From assembly GCA_900758315.1 (NCBI GenBank), contig CAAERF010000183.1, forward strand, positions 1 to 6,840: a DNA stretch of 6,840 bases, given 5' to 3'. The notes beneath the pieces are model-generated. The model was not told where the DNA came from, searched no databases, and saw nothing but the letters and a program-made list of their open reading frames with translations. The stretch comes from an uncultured Oscillospiraceae bacterium (GTDB taxonomy: Bacteria; Bacillota; Clostridia; Oscillospirales; Oscillospiraceae). This document shows, one piece after another, positions 4,579 to 6,840 of this stretch. Both the position numbers and the translations under genes were made by a program. Position 1 is the first letter of the stretch. Each line of letters starts with the position of its first letter.

Positions 4579-6840
4579 CTCGTTTTCTCCTTTCTGCTCC
4601 GAACCGTTTTCCAACGCCACCCGGATGATGGGCCGGAAGAAGTCATAGTCATTGTTAAGTTCCTCGTCCTCCCGCACCTCCGGCTTGGCGTGAGGGGAAC
4701 AGGGCAGATATCCCAACAGTGGCCCCATGCCGCCACAGATATTACATCCGCCGTCCCCGCCACAGGTGGTTAAAGCGTCAGCCTCCACCACCTCCCTCAT
4801 ATAGGGGTCGTAACCGATGGACAGGCCAAAGAAGTTGGGTTCTTCCATGTCATAGGGGCCGTCACCGCCCTGTTCTTCAAAATGGTGGATGTGCATAGCG
4901 CCGTCCAACCCATCACCCCAAGGGAACAGGGTGCGGCATCCGCCGCCGCAGAGGTAAGCCCACTCATCCACTGTAGGCAGGGAGAAATCCTGCTGCCGAA
5001 GCCACTCCCGCAGGCGGGAATAGGTCACCGAATGGGAGAGCCATGCCTGCCACATATCCTCTTTCCGTTCAAAGCGGGCGTGACCCACCAGCGCAAGACT
5101 GTCCCGACCGGTGGCGGCAAATTCTCGAAAGGATTCCAGCCACTCCGGGCGAAGCCGTGGATCATCCAGATTCACCGGTTCCCAGCCGATCTCCTCCAAT
5201 TCTCTGCCCACCAGCATGGGGCCGATGGCTGCCTGCCGCACCGGGGCCATTCCCTTTCGGAAAAAGTGCTCCGGGGAACCGTCATATTCGATCTCTTGGA
5301 AAATGTAGTTCAGTTCCTCCTGCCCCTCTCGATTTAGCCCCACAGCAAACTGTTCCCAGCCCAGGGTGACGGTATCGCCGGGGACGAAGATGAACTCCCG
5401 GCCATCCCGTTCAAAAACACCGGTAGTGCAACACTGACCCCAGCGGTCAAAGAGTTCCAGGCGTAAAAATTTTAAGTCATATCGCTCTGCCAGCCGTTCC
5501 ATCAGCGTCCGTTTTTCCTCTTGAGAGAGCTGATCGAACTGGGGACGGAGTAGCGGGTGTCCTGCACCGGATCTGTCATCACATCTCTCCTGTGGCGATT
5601 CTGACTCCTCTCCCGGCAAAAAGAAGGGCAGATCTGGGTACACCTCCCGGTACTCCTGCCAGGGTTCCATCTTGTGGGGCTTATTCGCTGTCCGCAAAAA
5701 CCCCCAGAAGTCGGTGGGGTAGTGGAACACTGGCCCTACTCGATCACGCCGGGTAACAATGACTACGGTACCGTCGGTGAGCATTCCGATGTGCTGCATT
5801 TTTTCGCCGCCGAACATTCCCGGACGAATGCGGAGTACCTCCCGCGTGGTCATGTTGATGAGCTGGGCAAAGTCATCGGATAGGATTTCCCCGTTCCCCT
5901 GTACCAATAGCCAGTCCTCGGTAAACCAGCGCAGCTTCAGATCCTCGCCCATTCCAGGCAAGGCGGCAATACGGCAGCGCCCGGTGTCCATATCCAGTTC
6001 CAGCAGACATTCCTCGATCCGCCCTTTGCCGCTGACCCCGTGGATCATATAGATACATCCCGTGCCGGGGACGGGGACTGCTTCTGAAAGATGGTCGTAT
6101 CCGTCCAGACGGAAAGGATGCTCTGTCACCTGACCATTCTCCCAACGGTAAACGGTTCCTTTATACCACTGGTTGGAGAAGTACACCCGGCCCAGACCAT
6201 CCGCTACAATACCACAGTGGTACTTGCCGCTCCAATCGTCCTTGGGCAGCCTCCAGTTCTGTACGTCCTTCCGGGTGCCCCGATCGGTCAGTTCGATCCG
6301 GGTGGCATTATGGGGGTCCCCCACCCAGAGGGAATTTCCGATCCACCGGAGAGACCTGGGCGGGCCGTCATAGGCAATGGGATATGGTTCAAACCAGTTC
6401 AGGTTGGCCGGATTTTTCCCCACCAAAGCCCGTCCAATGTCACTGCCGCCGCTCCTGGCCGCGCCGTAGACGCCCAACTCCGGGGAATAGGAGAGACTGC
6501 ACAGAGTTGGCAGGCTTCTGGCCCGGGTCACCTGGGGCGGGCGGCGGCGAAGGTCGGCTATGCAGCCGTTCAGCCAGTTCTCTCTATTTTGCGGTTTCCA
6601 CACTCCAGCTGCAAAGTCCCCCGCCAGGGAGTTGAAGAAATAGTCATATTCGTCTTCCAGGATGTATTCCTCACAGGGCATGACCGCGCCGGGGTCCTGC
6701 TCCTTGGCATGGTCCCCCCACTTGCGCCGGGGCTGCTTCATCAGTCGGCAATACTGTCCCCTCTGTTTGCAAAACACCTCAAACTCCTCCCGCTCTGCTT
6801 CGGGGATCAAGACAAAGAGGTAAATGTCCTCCCCGTCCAG
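3853..6840 (-). CDS. Multi-module protein: beta-propeller-like region, FGE-like domain, C-terminal DUF4241 (5' partial)
   Basis: The frame is open from the right edge to a TGA at 3855-3853, giving 995 residues in the window; the true start lies outside. A TTG at 6810 is in frame but has no ribosome site and reading continues upstream of it. Residues about 150-400 contain strand-turn repeats (SLRWIGNSLWVGD, GRVYFSNQWYKGTVYRW, GTVVIVTRR) that look like propeller blades. Residues about 434-750 resemble the FGE/sulfatase-modifying fold: EFIFVPGDTVTLGWE, LPTVDEWAYLCGGG with FPWGD (residues about 620-640), NFFGL, and a terminal FFRPIIRV. Residues 755-995 match DUF4241, with FACDPLVELED, IPAGNYPLQICVV, FGFGVDAGMGCIAD and ASGWGDGVYPVYFGYDAQG. 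Function is unknown; the setting suggests an immunity-type role. Catalytic FGE cysteines are not recognisable. Both module boundaries carry translation-start signals, so it may be fused former genes. The frame is certain; its reality as one protein is less so. Confidence 0.75.
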   Translation of the reverse strand: MDGEDIYLFVLIPEAEREEFEVFCKQRGQYCRLMKQPRRKWGDHAKEQDPGAVMPCEEYILEDEYDYFFNSLAGDFAAGVWKPQNRENWLNGCIADLRRRPPQVTRARSLPTLCSLSYSPELGVYGAARSGGSDIGRALVGKNPANLNWFEPYPIAYDGPPRSLRWIGNSLWVGDPHNATRIELTDRGTRKDVQNWRLPKDDWSGKYHCGIVADGLGRVYFSNQWYKGTVYRWENGQVTEHPFRLDGYDHLSEAVPVPGTGCIYMIHGVSGKGRIEECLLELDMDTGRCRIAALPGMGEDLKLRWFTEDWLLVQGNGEILSDDFAQLINMTTREVLRIRPGMFGGEKMQHIGMLTDGTVVIVTRRDRVGPVFHYPTDFWGFLRTANKPHKMEPWQEYREVYPDLPFFLPGEESESPQERCDDRSGAGHPLLRPQFDQLSQEEKRTLMERLAERYDLKFLRLELFDRWGQCCTTGVFERDGREFIFVPGDTVTLGWEQFAVGLNREGQEELNYIFQEIEYDGSPEHFFRKGMAPVRQAAIGPMLVGRELEEIGWEPVNLDDPRLRPEWLESFREFAATGRDSLALVGHARFERKEDMWQAWLSHSVTYSRLREWLRQQDFSLPTVDEWAYLCGGGCRTLFPWGDGLDGAMHIHHFEEQGGDGPYDMEEPNFFGLSIGYDPYMREVVEADALTTCGGDGGCNICGGMGPLLGYLPCSPHAKPEVREDEELNNDYDFFRPIIRVALENGSEQKGENEMPTTEWLKQYEAIKDRLSCKIDLDAYFTEKVIGNRMVDVLEMGTVRFPTGMVFACDPLVELEDARPYLQTIPAGNYPLQICVVPSEKYGDRYACVKVVVSGQKPIQYELGMVGNEDLDGKLEDGDFFGFGVDAGMGCIADIRTQEAFKAYWAKRLDEDEDIDPYNDLFCDLLEENAKTHPKYQSAGGDWLNWTVPETDCGLPIFASGWGDGVYPVYFGYDAQGEVCGVYIHFIDIAESYDA
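4578..4595 (-). promoter_or_regulatory. Internal ribosome binding site and ATG at the FGE-like/DUF4241 boundary
   Basis: On the minus strand AGAAAGGAG (4595-4587) is followed after 8 nt (AAAACGAG) by ATG at 4578-4576, in frame with the long open frame. The spacing and match to the anti-Shine-Dalgarno sequence are near ideal. It sits exactly between two recognisable domains. The codons it uses, QKGENE, look like a translated ribosome site rather than designed linker. This decides the alternative DUF4241 start. Confidence 0.65.
5577..5591 (-). promoter_or_regulatory. Internal ribosome binding site and out-of-frame ATG at the propeller/FGE-like boundary
   Basis: AGGAG (5591-5587) stands 7 nt before ATG (5579-5577), which overlaps a TGA (5581-5579) as TGATG, the classic layout for coupled translation. 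The ATG is in the +1 frame relative to the long open frame. From it one reads MTDPVQDTRYSVP and then a stop after 25 codons. If GGGG at 5541-5544 (CCCC on the coding strand) had one more base, that frame would run into PQFDQLSQEEKRTLMERL of the FGE-like module. This is read as the relic, or mis-assembled, start of a separate FGE-like gene. Confidence 0.5.

Noticed and set aside
6808..6810. TTG at 6810 as the start of the long reading frame
   Set aside because: The frame stays open to the window edge with protein-like sequence (LDGEDIYLFV) before it, and no ribosome site precedes the TTG. The gene is 5' partial.
1..6840. CRISPR array, tRNA, rRNA, transposase or long inverted repeats
   Set aside because: No regularly spaced direct repeats, cloverleaf-like sequence, rRNA-like tract or transposase-like motif was seen by eye on either strand.

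Overview
This window looks like part of an accessory gene cluster from a moderately GC-rich Gram-positive gut anaerobe, most likely a clostridial lineage such as Oscillospiraceae. The evidence is strong AAAGGAGG-type ribosome binding sites, tight gene spacing, GC-rich codon use, and protein families (DUF5713, DUF4241, NTF2-fold immunity) typical of Firmicutes. The taxonomic call is inference; no rRNA or housekeeping marker is present. Every credible gene lies on the minus strand, so the genes read from right to left.

Layout in transcription order. (1) 6840-3853 is one open frame of at least 995 codons, with its 5' end outside the window. It joins a beta-propeller-like module, a formylglycine-generating-enzyme (FGE)-like module and a C-terminal DUF4241 module. 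At both module boundaries there is a well-spaced Shine-Dalgarno plus ATG, so this frame may be two or three former cistrons run together by stop loss or small indels. (2) 3834-3508 is a small acidic DUF5713 protein. (3) 3494-2532 is a leucine-rich-repeat protein with an NTF2-like immunity domain. (4) 2496-1897 is a double zinc-ribbon protein. (5) 1900-1653 is a small gene broken by an early stop and a frameshift. (6) 1609-771 is a heavily decayed gene that can be followed across all three frames. (7) 668-1 is a TPR-containing protein running off the left edge.

Genes 1 to 5 are packed with gaps of 35 nt or less, or a 4-nt overlap, and read as one operon. The family mix (NTF2-fold immunity, DUF4241, DUF5713, LRR and TPR scaffolds, degenerate FGE fold) together with neighbouring pseudogenes resembles the poly-immunity arrays found near polymorphic toxins: unrelated small cytosolic proteins collected in a row, with some decaying. 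No toxin, secretion gene, transposase, tRNA, rRNA or CRISPR array is visible here, so the toxin link is inference. None of the intact products shows a signal peptide or membrane segment, so all are probably cytosolic.

Several apparent frame breaks are explained by single-base shortfalls in short mononucleotide runs (GGGG at 5541-5544, TTTT at 1784-1787, AAGG near 1604-1607). That fits real decay by slippage, but also homopolymer errors in the assembly. The older pseudogene at 771-1609 also carries several nonsense codons and cannot be explained by sequencing error alone.
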